Part shown: in pieces, positions 30,499 through 39,649 of the stretch
Numbering within the stretch: position 1 is the stretch's first letter
Layout: the number at the start of each line of letters is the position of its first letter
Source of the DNA: Aliivibrio sp. EL58
GTDB taxonomy: Bacteria > Pseudomonadota > Gammaproteobacteria > Enterobacterales > Vibrionaceae
Direction: 5' to 3'
DNA length: 64,000 nt
Assembly (NCBI RefSeq): GCF_900312675.1
Contig: NZ_OMPC01000004.1
Coordinates: forward strand, 71,218 to 135,217
Notes under the pieces: model-generated
What the model saw: the letters and a program-made list of their open reading frames with translations, nothing else
What the model was told of the DNA's origin: nothing
Databases searched by the model: none
Position numbers and translations under genes: made by a program

Positions 30499-30735
30499 TG
30501 CTCCATGCTCCTAAAATCGCTGATCCCTCAGCACTATTAATGTTGTTCTTTAGACACTTTACAACATCTCGCATGGATAAAACATCAAAGCTATGCTATA
30601 TCCGTTAAATATTTATAATATGACTCGTCTCATAAGAGTCAGTAAAACGAAAGATCAACACGAACCATTACACAGAATAAAAACGAGATGTTATTCTGCT
30701 AGAGATTCGATGGCACATTTTTTATAGAGAACGTT

Positions 30736-31437
30736 ATGAAACCTGCAACCAGAAAAAATAAAACAAAAACCATTACGACTGACGATATTCTTCTTACTTT
30801 ATGTCGTTCAATGTCAGGGGTGTTAACTAAGGCTACGCAAAGTCCTGTTAACTATTCATCAATGGTTCAAAAAATAACAAAGACAAGCTTAAAGCCTGAC
30901 TTTGGTTGTTTTGTTCTTTTTGATGGTGGCTTCTCTGGTTTGGTTGTAACTAACTTTACTAAAGATGCTGCACTAGAGTTGTATACAAGATATATGCGCA
31001 ATATGGGTATGCCTGATGAAGAGTTGGCCATTTTACACACTTCAGATGAAGTTGGAGATGTTCTTGGTGAATTGATGAACCAAATCGTTGGTGATTTTAC
31101 CGGGCAGATCCGAAAAACATTGCAAACCACAATTTCTCAAAACCAACCAAAGATGCTGACGTTAAACAAACAAGTCATCCTTTCTGTTGATACTAATTTA
31201 GATCGACCTCAGGCACGTCGAGTGACTTTTACTACTGCAAATAATCATATTTTCTATCTTGAATTGGCAATGGATAAGACCGAGTTTATTGAGCTTGAAG
31301 GCTTTGAACAGGAAGAAGAGTTTGATGCTGATGACCTATTTGAGCAACACAAATCAGGCAATAATAAAACCTCAGAGATAAAAGATACAACATCTCAAGA
31401 TTTTGATGACTCTTTGTTTGATGAATTAGGGATTTAA
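30736..31437 (+). CDS. DUF3334 (CheX/CheC-like) protein
   Basis: A 233-residue soluble protein. Residues ~75-190 have the pattern of CheC/CheX-type phosphatase relatives (EVGDVLGELMNQIVGDFTGQI), a helix with conserved E and N. The C-terminal ~45 residues are acidic and disordered (EQEEEFDADDLFEQ...). It matches the DUF3334 family recalled from Vibrio and Shewanella. A role in chemotaxis-like signalling is a guess from the fold; no chemotaxis genes are adjacent. Confidence 0.7.
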   Translation: MKPATRKNKTKTITTDDILLTLCRSMSGVLTKATQSPVNYSSMVQKITKTSLKPDFGCFVLFDGGFSGLVVTNFTKDAALELYTRYMRNMGMPDEELAILHTSDEVGDVLGELMNQIVGDFTGQIRKTLQTTISQNQPKMLTLNKQVILSVDTNLDRPQARRVTFTTANNHIFYLELAMDKTEFIELEGFEQEEEFDADDLFEQHKSGNNKTSEIKDTTSQDFDDSLFDELGI

Positions 31438-31648
31438 CTCTCCCCCTTAATGCTTAATAGTTAAGACAATGGTGTTTCTTTGTGATTGTTGACAGACATA
31501 AAGAGCACCATCCACAACCCTAAGTATATAAGTAAGTTCTTCTTTTCTCATTATTAAATCCTCTTCTACATCTTTTGAATACCAAATACCTTCCAAATCA
31601 AATAAGAGACAGGTAAAATAACGACCCGCTAAAAAGTAAGGTAAATCT

Positions 31649-32338
31649 ATGTCGTCTACAAAGCAAAAGGCTCTAAAAAAGATCGCTAAATGTCTTGAAC
31701 TCGGTAATTCAGCTAATGTGAATGAAGCCGCTCAAGCCATTAAGATGGCGCATCGCCTTATGCTTAAGTATGGTCTTGAAAAAGATGACATTGAGTTTAT
31801 CAAGATGGGAAAAACCCAAAGTACTCATCTACTCCCAAGTAACGTTGGCAGCAATATTTTAAAGATCATTCGTGGTATCAATACTCGATTTGGTGTTGAA
31901 GCCGTATTGCTAAATCATAAAGGACTCAAAAAAGTCGAATTTATTGGATCTGCTGATCGTGCTATTTTTGCGGCTTTCGCCTTCGATATTGTTTATCGCG
32001 AAATGAATGAACAAACAGGTCAGTTTAAAAATAGTTTTGCAGGCTCTGGCAAAGGACAACTCGAAGTCACTAAACGAGTGAATTCATTTTTAGCTGGTTG
32101 GATTGAAGGCGCTCTTGAAAAATTACCCGTCATTGCACCCGATGATGAATCAGCCAACAAAATTAATGATTACATCGATAAAGAATTTAAAAATATCGAC
32201 CGCGAAACATTTAAGCAACAGCTACGTGAAGCCATGGCTAATATGACAGCGGATTACGAAAAAGGGCTTAAAAAAGGTCGAACTATTTCAGTTAATCGAC
32301 CTGTTGCTGGAGCTCAAGCGCCAAAGCGACTAAATTAA
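31649..32338 (+). CDS. DUF2786 domain protein
   Basis: A 229-residue basic protein. Residues ~5-45 match DUF2786 (ALKKIAKCLELGNSANVNEAAQAIKMAHRLMLKYGL), a short helical motif found in phage and bacterial proteins. The remainder is helical with a basic tail. AAGGT lies ~8 bases before the ATG. It is alone between DUF3334 and a small FNR-preceded gene. Function is unknown; the family is sometimes carried by phages, but nothing else nearby suggests a prophage here. Confidence 0.7.
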   Translation: MSSTKQKALKKIAKCLELGNSANVNEAAQAIKMAHRLMLKYGLEKDDIEFIKMGKTQSTHLLPSNVGSNILKIIRGINTRFGVEAVLLNHKGLKKVEFIGSADRAIFAAFAFDIVYREMNEQTGQFKNSFAGSGKGQLEVTKRVNSFLAGWIEGALEKLPVIAPDDESANKINDYIDKEFKNIDRETFKQQLREAMANMTADYEKGLKKGRTISVNRPVAGAQAPKRLN

Positions 32339-32375
32339 CAATTTAGCAACAAATGCACATCAAATAAGGTTTCAA

Positions 32376-32389
32376 TTGATTTAGATCAA
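32376..32389 (+). promoter_or_regulatory. Perfect FNR box upstream of the 62-residue gene
   Basis: TTGAT-TTAG-ATCAA is an exact match to the FNR consensus TTGATN4ATCAA. Its centre is ~70 bases before the ATG at 32453. A start site near 32424 would place it at about -41.5, the class II activator position. This suggests induction at low oxygen. Confidence 0.7.
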
Positions 32390-32452
32390 AAGTTATGTCT
32401 CTATTCCACGATACCTTGAATTTGTTAACAAAATGTATCAAGGAGGGGTTTT

Positions 32453-32641
32453 ATGACGTTATTAAGAAACCCTAAGTGCTATACCGATGTATGTATTGAT
32501 GGCAAATGGTTCCATTATGATCACTGCGGTACTACTGTCTATATGTTAAAAGGTGGTGCTTCTGCTGAATTTAACCTTGATTCAGAGCCTGTCACCGAAG
32601 GTGAGTTAATTAATCAAATAAAACAACTCAATGCCTTCTAA
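32453..32641 (+). CDS. Small conserved-looking protein, probably FNR-regulated
   Basis: A 62-residue soluble protein with CY...C at residues ~9-14 and a DHCG motif near residue 24, so three cysteines and two histidines could bind metal or an iron-sulfur cluster. A strong AAGGAGGGG ribosome site lies 5 bases before the ATG. A perfect FNR box lies upstream. No family is recognised. Expression at low oxygen and metal binding are inferences. Confidence 0.65.
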   Translation: MTLLRNPKCYTDVCIDGKWFHYDHCGTTVYMLKGGASAEFNLDSEPVTEGELINQIKQLNAF

Positions 32642-32646
32642 ATACT

Positions 32647-33336
32647 TTAATCAATCTTAATCTCAATCGCATCATGACAACAGCGGGTCACCTGTAATAA
32701 ATAGCCTTTTTTATCGTTATTTATTGCAGATTGCTGAATATCCAACAACATACTTCCTGAACTAATATTCAATATATCGGACTCAAATTCTGTCGCGGGA
32801 CCAACACCAAGCTTTAACGATAAGTTATTATTTTCTAAGGCATAATGCTCTTTCAGAAGCTCTATAACGTTACTATCATTATCCATATTTTTTAATGATG
32901 GGAATAATAACTCTGGCAGATACAGATATTGAACGGCTACCTTTCTGCCTTCTAGCATGATCAATCGACTGTACATTAAAACATAGGAAAAAGGGGCTAA
33001 CTTTAATGTGTCAGCCACAATTTTAGGTGCTAATAGACGCTTTGAATCAAGCGTTTTAATGCTATAAGATCTATTTTTTTGCTTACATGCCAATGAAAGA
33101 TCTATTTCGGCAAGTGGATTAAACGCCAAGGCTTCCTTTGATACAAACCACCCCCTTCTCTCTTCTTTGTATACTTTTCCTGATAAAGCTAAATAATTAA
33201 GCGCTTCACGTAACGTAATTCGAGTCGTTGAAAATGCTTCTGCTAATACTCTTTCCGAAGGCAGCTTATGCCCAGGTTCAAGCATGCCACTTTCTATTTG
33301 CTCTTCTATGGCATCCTTTATTGTTAAATATTGCAT
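32647..33336 (-). CDS. GntR-family regulator with UTRA effector domain
   Basis: A 229-residue transcription factor. Residues ~5-65 form the winged helix of the GntR family (GHKLPSERVLAEAFSTTRITLREALNYL). Residues ~85-225 are a UTRA ligand-binding domain of the HutC/PhnF type. AAGGAAAG precedes the ATG. It begins only 9 bases after the siroheme synthase stop, so the two are probably one operon. The ligand is unknown; control of the neighbouring aap transporter is possible but unproven. Confidence 0.85.
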   Translation of the reverse strand: MQYLTIKDAIEEQIESGMLEPGHKLPSERVLAEAFSTTRITLREALNYLALSGKVYKEERRGWFVSKEALAFNPLAEIDLSLACKQKNRSYSIKTLDSKRLLAPKIVADTLKLAPFSYVLMYSRLIMLEGRKVAVQYLYLPELLFPSLKNMDNDSNVIELLKEHYALENNNLSLKLGVGPATEFESDILNISSGSMLLDIQQSAINNDKKGYLLQVTRCCHDAIEIKID

Positions 33337-33345
33337 CCACTTTCC

Positions 33346-34287
33346 TTAAAGTGTTGGCACATAGATGTCACTTGATAAGTAACTCTGTAATTTCTCATTA
33401 CGCACAAGGTGACCTTTTTTCATTAAGATCGTAACTCGAATTTTTTCTCGTTCTGCTTGAGCCAAATATTCGACGATTTCTTGCTCTGAACTAACAAATA
33501 AGCGCTCTGCATCACGGCGGCATAATTCAACAAATTCAGATGGGCAGTCTTCAAAGCAGATCACCCATTCGGCTTGCTGCATCAAACGTAACGATTTTAA
33601 CGTCAACATTTCCGTCTCTTGATGGTATTCAATCCAATTACGCTCAGCCGTTGTTTCAATATTTTTTGAAAGGTGCTGACTAAAAAGATGTTCAAGTTCA
33701 TTACGAGTTGTAAGTGTCTCTATTTCTGGCGCACGTAAAAAGGTTTCCCAAAACTTTCTTCTTTCGTCTACGGTTAAAAAGTGTTGTTTAATTACATTTC
33801 TTTTATCTGCTCCAAAATCAGCCAACATCGCTACTTTTGTCGATAATTGCGTTTCTATTTGCTCTCGTATAATACGAATCAATACTGGTGATGAACCACC
33901 ACTTGATATAGCAACTTGTACTCGCCCGCGATTCACCATTGATGGGGTAATAAAATCGCAGTGTGGGGTATCATCCACAACATTCACTAAAATACGAGCG
34001 TCATGTGCATCACGATAAACTTGATGATTTAGATCTGAGTTATCCGTCGTTGCCCAAACTTGCACATATTCTTTTGTTAATAATTCACTATGGTAAAACC
34101 CTTTTATATAGTGAATTTTTCCTTCTTCTACATAATTCATCAAGTAGGATTTGATCGAAGGAGCGACCACAGTAATATCTGCATCTGCTTGCAATAGCAT
34201 ATCAATCTTTCGACACGCAACTTCCCCACCACCAATGACTAAGACTGGTCGCTTTTGAATATCCATAAAAATGGGAAAATATCTCAT
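33346..34287 (-). CDS. Short siroheme synthase (precorrin-2 dehydrogenase/ferrochelatase, CysG N-terminal type)
   Basis: Residues 1-~205 match the CysG-B/Met8 half: a Rossmann motif VIGGGEVACRKI near residue 17, the SSGGSSPVLIR motif, and the helical dimer/chelatase region. It converts precorrin-2 to sirohydrochlorin and siroheme for sulfite or nitrite reductases. Full CysG is ~460 residues with a complete SUMT methyltransferase; here only ~100 residues follow. They resemble the start of SUMT (LTLKSLRLMQQAEWVICFED...RRDAERLFV) but lack the SAM-binding remainder. The protein therefore looks like a dehydrogenase/chelatase with a vestigial methyltransferase segment. Precorrin-2 must come from a separate enzyme. 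Confidence 0.82.
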   Translation of the reverse strand: MRYFPIFMDIQKRPVLVIGGGEVACRKIDMLLQADADITVVAPSIKSYLMNYVEEGKIHYIKGFYHSELLTKEYVQVWATTDNSDLNHQVYRDAHDARILVNVVDDTPHCDFITPSMVNRGRVQVAISSGGSSPVLIRIIREQIETQLSTKVAMLADFGADKRNVIKQHFLTVDERRKFWETFLRAPEIETLTTRNELEHLFSQHLSKNIETTAERNWIEYHQETEMLTLKSLRLMQQAEWVICFEDCPSEFVELCRRDAERLFVSSEQEIVEYLAQAEREKIRVTILMKKGHLVRNEKLQSYLSSDIYVPTL

Positions 34288-34670
34288 TACTGCTTTTATC
34301 CTTACGTTTTATGTTCTTGACTCACTATACCTTGCTTTAACAAAAGAAGGTATTTATTCACTATTTTGTTCATTTCTACTTAACAGATTCAAAAAATAAA
34401 TAAATTAACAATATTGTTACATTTATAGATGTAAGACCAGATAAATTACACTAGATAAAGTTAATATTGCAGTTCAATCCACTATATTTTTTGGAAAACA
34501 CAGATCTCTTTGCCTATAATTTAGACAGTACATGATTTCACAAATTAATAACTATTCTATATGTTTTAAATACAGTTGCTTACAAACTGAGCGACCCGTT
34601 ACCAATGGCCAACACAACACAATAGATTGTGATACGCCAATTCAATAATGGATTACAAGGAAGAACACAG
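34288..34670. other. Intergenic region upstream of aapJ
   Basis: This 383-base region separates the divergent siroheme synthase and aap operons. It holds the probable aap promoter at 34491-34520. No ORF or clear riboswitch fold is seen; the first 150 bases are AT-rich with no distinct motif. Confidence 0.5.
34491..34520 (+). promoter_or_regulatory. Sigma-70-like promoter for aapJ
   Basis: TTGGAA (34491-34496) and TATAAT (34515-34520) are spaced by 18 bp. A start near 34527 would give a ~145-nt leader before the aapJ ATG. Confidence 0.55.
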
Positions 34671-35699
34671 ATGAAATTTAAAACGACCCCACTCTATGCT
34701 GCACTTACCGCTTCTGCATTGCTGCTATCAACACAGGCTGTTGCTGCAAACGGTACATTAGAAAAAGTGAAAAAAAATGGATATTTACAATGTGGTGTTA
34801 GTACCGGCCTTCCTGGCTTTTCAAACCCAAACTCAAAAGGTGAATGGGAAGGTATTGATGTAGAATTCTGTCAAGCGGTTGCCGCAGCTGTTTTAGGCGA
34901 TAAATCAAAAGTTAAATATGTTCCGCTAACTGCAAAAGAGCGTTTTACTGCACTACAATCGGGTGAAATCGACGTTCTTTCTCGTAATACAACATGGACA
35001 CTACACCGCGACACTTCTTTAGGTTTAAATTTTGTTGGTGTTAACTACTATGATGGTCAGGGTTTCATGGTGAAAAAAGACCTTGGCTTAACCAGTGCAA
35101 AAGAACTTGATGGCGCATCTGTTTGTGTTCAATCAGGAACAACAACAGAGCTTAATCTTGCCGATTACTTCCGTAACAATGACATGGAATACAAACCTGT
35201 TGTATTTGATACCGCGGCGCAAACCTCTAAAGGCTTTGATGCAGGTCGATGTGATGTCCTAACTACTGACCAATCTGGCTTATATGCCCTTCGTTTGAAT
35301 CTAAAAGATCCAAAAACAGCACAAGTATTACCTGAAATCATTTCAAAAGAACCGCTAGGACCAGTTGTTCGTCAAGGTGATGACCAATGGTTCAACATCA
35401 ATAAATGGGTGTTGAGTGCAATGATTAATGCTGAAGAATACGGCATTAGCTCTAAGAATGCAGACCAAATGCTAAAATCAAAAGATCCAAACATCAAACG
35501 TATTCTTGGCGTTGACGGCCCTAAAGGTAAAGGCTTAGGGATCCGTGATGATTGGGGCTACCAAGTCGTGAAACAAGTGGGTAACTACGGCGAAAGCTTT
35601 GAGCGCACGGTTGGTGAAGGTTCTCCTCTACAAATCTCACGTGGCGTAAATGCCCTTTGGAATGCAGGCGGTTTCATGTACGCCGCTCCAATTCGTTAA
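34671..35699 (+). CDS. aapJ: General L-amino-acid ABC transporter, periplasmic binding protein
   Basis: From the ATG at 34671 the protein has 342 residues; AAGGAAG lies 7 bases upstream, and the next residues form a signal peptide cleaved after QAVAA. An upstream in-frame start at 34629 would bury the signal peptide. The mature protein is a type 3 solute-binding protein (LQCGVSTGLPGFSNPNSKGEWEGIDVEFCQA), characteristic of AapJ. It captures amino acids in the periplasm for AapQMP. It is first of four genes; a hairpin after it may raise its mRNA level over the rest. Confidence 0.93.
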   Translation: MKFKTTPLYAALTASALLLSTQAVAANGTLEKVKKNGYLQCGVSTGLPGFSNPNSKGEWEGIDVEFCQAVAAAVLGDKSKVKYVPLTAKERFTALQSGEIDVLSRNTTWTLHRDTSLGLNFVGVNYYDGQGFMVKKDLGLTSAKELDGASVCVQSGTTTELNLADYFRNNDMEYKPVVFDTAAQTSKGFDAGRCDVLTTDQSGLYALRLNLKDPKTAQVLPEIISKEPLGPVVRQGDDQWFNINKWVLSAMINAEEYGISSKNADQMLKSKDPNIKRILGVDGPKGKGLGIRDDWGYQVVKQVGNYGESFERTVGEGSPLQISRGVNALWNAGGFMYAAPIR

Positions 35700-35734
35700 T
35701 CAACTAATCATAAAGATAAATAACACAATTTTAT

Positions 35735-35756
35735 GGGGTGAATTTTCACCCCTTTT
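35735..35756 (+). terminator. Intercistronic hairpin between aapJ and aapQ
   Basis: GGGGTGAA and TTCACCCC form an 8-bp stem followed by TTTT. In binding-protein-dependent operons such hairpins commonly reduce transcription of the membrane genes or protect the upstream mRNA, giving excess binding protein. Confidence 0.7.
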
Positions 35757-35783
35757 GATAAATGGATTTAAGGTTGTAGTTGT

Positions 35784-36950
35784 ATGTCATCTAAAAATAA
35801 AAACCTCTTTTATAATCCAACATTTCGTGCGATTTTATTCCAAGTGATAGCAGTTGCTGCACTTGTATTTTTCTTTTATTCCATAGTTAACAATGCATTA
35901 TCCAATTTAGAATCTCGTGGTATCGCGACTGGTCTTGGGTTTTTAAATCAAGAGGCTGGCTTTGGTATTGGTTTATCTTTAGTGGAGTATGATGAAACAC
36001 ACACCTATGGACGCACTTTTATTGTTGGGCTTTTAAACACAGCATTAGTCTCTATTTTAGGGATTTTATTTGCGACTGTACTTGGGTTTACCGTTGGTAT
36101 TGCTCGATTATCTAACAACTGGCTCGTCAGTCGATGCGCTGCCGTCTATATAGAAACGTTCCGAAATATCCCCCTTTTATTGCAAATTTTCTTTTGGTAT
36201 TTCGCTGTATTACAAGCACTCCCATCTCCACGCCAAAGTTTGAGTTTAGGCGAAAGCGTATTCTTAAATGTTCGTGGATTATTCTTTCCAGGACCTATAT
36301 TTGAAGAAGGTTCTAACCTTATCGGCATGGCAGTAATTATTGCGATTGTCTTTATTATCTTTTTATCTAAATGGGCAAAGAACAAACAAACGCTTACTGG
36401 TCAACAAACCCCTTTGCTTCGATATTCACTATTAGCCATTATTGGTTTACCAACGATGGCTTACTTTATTTCAGGAATGCCTATCACCATTGAGTACCCA
36501 GAACTTAAGGGATTTAACTTTAAAGGTGGTATTAGTATTATTCCTGAATTAGCCGCATTAGTTGTAGCATTAAGTGTTTATACTGCTTCTTTTATTGCAG
36601 AGATTGTTCGTTCAGGTATTAACGCGGTTAGCCATGGACAAACAGAAGCAGCAATGGCTTTAGGTTTACCTAGAAATAAAACACTCAAACTTGTCGTTAT
36701 CCCACAAGCGATGCGCATCATTATTCCCCCTCTAACAAGCCAATACTTAAACTTAACGAAAAACTCCTCATTAGCAATGGCGATTGGTTATCCTGATTTA
36801 GTGTCTGTATTTGCAGGTACTACGCTAAACCAAACAGGCCAAGCTATTGAGATCATCACAATGACAATGGCGGTTTATCTAACCTTAAGTCTATTGACCT
36901 CATTTTTGATGAATATTTATAACAGTAAAGTCGCACTGGTTGAGAGGTAA
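35784..36950 (+). CDS. aapQ: General L-amino-acid ABC transporter permease
   Basis: A 388-residue inner-membrane permease. It has the long N-terminal extension typical of AapQ and the ABC-contacting EAA loop (EAAMALGLPRNKTLKLVVIPQAM) near residue 285. Around eight hydrophobic spans are visible. It is 84 bases after aapJ and only 2 bases before aapM. It would form a heterodimeric pore with AapM. Confidence 0.92.
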   Translation: MSSKNKNLFYNPTFRAILFQVIAVAALVFFFYSIVNNALSNLESRGIATGLGFLNQEAGFGIGLSLVEYDETHTYGRTFIVGLLNTALVSILGILFATVLGFTVGIARLSNNWLVSRCAAVYIETFRNIPLLLQIFFWYFAVLQALPSPRQSLSLGESVFLNVRGLFFPGPIFEEGSNLIGMAVIIAIVFIIFLSKWAKNKQTLTGQQTPLLRYSLLAIIGLPTMAYFISGMPITIEYPELKGFNFKGGISIIPELAALVVALSVYTASFIAEIVRSGINAVSHGQTEAAMALGLPRNKTLKLVVIPQAMRIIIPPLTSQYLNLTKNSSLAMAIGYPDLVSVFAGTTLNQTGQAIEIITMTMAVYLTLSLLTSFLMNIYNSKVALVER

Positions 36951-36952
36951 TC

Positions 36953-38050
36953 ATGAGCATACATCAATTTCAGCCAGATCTTCCGCCACCAGCAAACACG
37001 GTTGGTGCAATAACTTGGCTTAAGAAACATCTATTTAACGGTCCTATTAATTCAATTCTGACGATTATTATTGCGTATTTAGCATTTAGTGGTCTATGGA
37101 ATGCGGTCAATTGGGCTTTAATCAATGCCGATTGGATAGGAACAACACGTGATGCCTGCTCAAGTGAAGGCGCTTGTTGGGTAATGATCAACGTTCGTTG
37201 GGACCAGTTCATGTATGGTTTCTATCCTACTGATGAACTCTGGCGACCTCAGCTATTTTATGGTCTGTTAGCTATCTTTGTAGCTCTACTAGCCTATGAA
37301 CATACACCTAAAAAAGTGGCTATTTGGTTAGTATTTGTAAACATCTTCCCATTCTTTGCAGCCTTCTTATTGTATGGCGGCGTATTTGGTTTACCGGTTG
37401 TTGATACACACCTTTGGGGTGGGTTATTAATCACTCTGGTTATTGCCATAGTGGGGATCGTTGTTTCGCTTCCTATTGGTGTCGCTCTTGCACTAGGCCG
37501 CCGTTCTGAAATGCCAATAATTCGCAGCATGTGTACCGTGTATATTGAGATTTGGCGTGGTGTTCCATTAATCACAGTTCTCTTTATGGCTTCGGTTATG
37601 CTTCCACTGTTTTTATCTGAAGGTATGGAGCTAGATAAACTCTTTAGAGCACTCATTGGTGTGGTGTTATTTAGTGCCGCATATATGGCTGAAGTGGTTC
37701 GTGGTGGCTTACAAGCAATACCAAAAGGTCAATATGAAGCGGCTGATGCACTTGGATTGGGCTATTGGAAAAAGATGCGCTTAATCATCTTGCCACAAGC
37801 ATTAAAAATCACTATTCCATCAATCGTAAATACCTTCATTGGCTTATTTAAAGATACAAGTCTGGTACTTATTATAGGTATGTTTGATGTGCTCGGTATT
37901 GGCCAAGCCGCAAATACCGATCCTGAGTGGTTAGGGTTTTCAACAGAAAGTTATGTCTTTGTCGCTTTGGTTTTCTGGGTGTTCTGTTTCTCTATGTCGA
38001 GATACTCCATCTATTTAGAAAACAAACTTCATACAGGCCACAAGCGATAA
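36953..38050 (+). CDS. aapM: General L-amino-acid ABC transporter permease
   Basis: A 365-residue inner-membrane permease. It has an EAA loop (YEAADALGLGYWKKMRLIILPQA) near residue 260 and multiple spans. The N-terminus carries a cysteine-containing soluble loop (CSSEGAC). It is the partner of AapQ. The 2-base gap from aapQ and 24-base gap to aapP indicate one operon. Confidence 0.92.
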   Translation: MSIHQFQPDLPPPANTVGAITWLKKHLFNGPINSILTIIIAYLAFSGLWNAVNWALINADWIGTTRDACSSEGACWVMINVRWDQFMYGFYPTDELWRPQLFYGLLAIFVALLAYEHTPKKVAIWLVFVNIFPFFAAFLLYGGVFGLPVVDTHLWGGLLITLVIAIVGIVVSLPIGVALALGRRSEMPIIRSMCTVYIEIWRGVPLITVLFMASVMLPLFLSEGMELDKLFRALIGVVLFSAAYMAEVVRGGLQAIPKGQYEAADALGLGYWKKMRLIILPQALKITIPSIVNTFIGLFKDTSLVLIIGMFDVLGIGQAANTDPEWLGFSTESYVFVALVFWVFCFSMSRYSIYLENKLHTGHKR

Positions 38051-38074
38051 TTAACAGAATTCAAGGATGTAGTT

Positions 38075-38824
38075 ATGACAACTCAACAAGATTATATGAT
38101 TAAGTTAGATGACATGAACAAATGGTATGGCGAATTTCATGTGCTTAAGAACATCAACTTACAAGTAAAAAAAGGCGAAAAGATTGTTATTTGTGGCCCT
38201 TCTGGCTCGGGTAAATCAACCATGATCCGCTGTATTAACCGCCTAGAAGAACACCAAAAGGGACATATTTACGTTTCAGGTACAGAACTTACCGAAGACT
38301 TAAAGAATATAGAAGCAGTACGTAGAGAAGTCGGTATGTGTTTCCAACACTTCAACCTCTTCCCTCACCTAACCGTACTTGAAAATTGTACTTTAGCGCC
38401 TATTTGGGTAAAGAAAATGCCAAAAGCAGAAGCGGAAGCATTAGCAATGCAATTTCTTGAGCGTGTAAAAATCCCAGATCAAGCCGATAAATACCCAGGC
38501 CAACTGTCTGGTGGGCAACAACAGCGTGTAGCGATTGCTCGATCGCTATGCATGAATCCGCAAGTGATGTTATTTGATGAGCCGACATCTGCGCTCGATC
38601 CTGAAATGGTTCGAGAAGTACTTGATGTAATGGTTGAACTCGCGGATGAAGGGATGACAATGCTATGCGTAACTCATGAGATGGGGTTTGCTAAAGAAGT
38701 CGCCGATCGGGTAATTTTCATGGATGCTGGAGAGATTATTGAAGAAAATAATCCCGTCGATTTCTTTGAGAATCCACAATCTGATAGAACTCAGCTATTC
38801 TTAAGTCAGATCTTGCATCACTAA
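38075..38824 (+). CDS. aapP: General L-amino-acid ABC transporter ATP-binding protein
   Basis: A 249-residue ATPase of the polar amino acid class. Walker [10 protein letters not shown] (~residue 46), signature LSGGQQQR (~145), Walker [13 protein letters not shown] (~167) and switch His (VTHEMGF) are all intact. It energises uptake through AapQM. It is the last gene of the operon, followed by a strong terminator. Confidence 0.95.
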   Translation: MTTQQDYMIKLDDMNKWYGEFHVLKNINLQVKKGEKIVICGPSGSGKSTMIRCINRLEEHQKGHIYVSGTELTEDLKNIEAVRREVGMCFQHFNLFPHLTVLENCTLAPIWVKKMPKAEAEALAMQFLERVKIPDQADKYPGQLSGGQQQRVAIARSLCMNPQVMLFDEPTSALDPEMVREVLDVMVELADEGMTMLCVTHEMGFAKEVADRVIFMDAGEIIEENNPVDFFENPQSDRTQLFLSQILHH

Positions 38825-38854
38825 AATCACGAGGTTATCTCGAAGAGTAAGACT

Positions 38855-38887
38855 AAAAAGCAGTGATCGTTTGATTACTGCTTTTTT
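38855..38887 (+). terminator. Terminator of the aapJQMP operon
   Basis: AAAAAGCAGT and ACTGCTTTTTT form the stem, with GATC/GATT extending it. The T-run is six long. It starts 31 bases after aapP. Confidence 0.85.
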
Positions 38888-39050
38888 GTTACAGATGCTT
38901 ACAAAGTACACAAGCTAAGTTAATGCACTGATGTAAAATGGTTTCTAGCTCAATTAATTCAGTTCAAAAATTAGAACTTACTTGATTTTTTGAACTATAG
39001 GCACCATAACTGTCTATATATTTATGTCTGTCCATTCCAAGGGGAATACG

Positions 39051-39122
39051 ATGAATAATCAAATGTTCGGCCAAACTCATACACAAGAGTCGGCTCTACA
39101 AACAAATAAAGTATTGCGCTGA
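39051..39122 (+). pseudogene. yccA: Separated native 5' end of yccA (23-codon stub)
   Basis: An ATG with a good AAGGGG ribosome site 7 bases upstream opens a 23-codon frame ending in TNKVLR-stop. The same TNKVLR followed by the rest of YccA (NTYFLLS...) occurs at 50232 onward. E. coli YccA has HKVLRNTYFLLS at this place, so the stub is the original yccA start, cut off by integration of the 11.1-kb element. Joining 39115 to 50246 restores one continuous, in-frame yccA. The stub keeps the native promoter region (38888-39050), so it may still be transcribed into the element's left end. Confidence 0.88.
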
Positions 39123-39628
39123 ATAACACCTACTTTATTTCTGTATACTATAAGCCCCACCAAAAAAGATTCTAAATCATTATCACTGATAACACCTTGA
39201 AGCCATTTCTTATAGCCTACAGTGAAGGATACAAAGCGTTTAAAGATAGGTTCATGCTTAATCCCATACTTAACAAAGTTATCTAAAAACGATTTATCTT
39301 CACGCTTTACAATAGTATTTCTAAAAACTTCAATAAGTGAACTAACACGCTTCTCGTTGCTTGGGGTTGGCTCTTCTGTAAGAAGTTCGTCTAAACGTTC
39401 TAGGTTCAAACGATACATATTAGAAGTTCCCTTTCGGTGATCGACATCTAGTATTTTTTGACTGATAAGGGTTTCAATTGATCGTCTAACTGTTGATATC
39501 GACATATCAAGAAAACGCGCAAGCTGTTGATGTGATTGATAAAACCATTCAAAATGACTGAAATGATTTGTTGTAAGGTAGGTAAGTTGTTTTAAAACAC
39601 GCTTAGTGCTGTAGGTAAGTTCTATCAT
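39077..39628 (-). CDS. Winged-helix DNA-binding protein of the mobile element
   Basis: A 183-residue protein. Residues ~30-75 form a helix-turn-helix/winged helix (QQLARFLDMSISTVRRSIETLISQKILDV), as in GntR-like or replication-initiator folds. The rest is helical with no recognised domain. AAGGTTG precedes the ATG. The gene crosses the left att core: its last eight codons and stop lie in the antisense of the yccA stub, that is in host DNA. In the excised circle the frame would instead run through the core into the right end and stop at 50201, 36 bases before the recombinase start. It may be a regulator of the element; this is inference. Confidence 0.7.
   Translation of the reverse strand: MIELTYSTKRVLKQLTYLTTNHFSHFEWFYQSHQQLARFLDMSISTVRRSIETLISQKILDVDHRKGTSNMYRLNLERLDELLTEEPTPSNEKRVSSLIEVFRNTIVKREDKSFLDNFVKYGIKHEPIFKRFVSFTVGYKKWLQGVISDNDLESFLVGLIVYRNKVGVIQRNTLFVCRADSCV
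39105..39115 (+). repeat. Left attachment core
   Basis: AATAAAGTATT is identical to 50235-50245. The flanks are near-identical for a few bases (AACA before it versus AACT, GCGC after it versus ACGT), as expected for a serine-recombinase core inside a coding sequence. Confidence 0.85.
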
Positions 39629-39649
39629 TGTTCAACCTTAATAGGTTAA

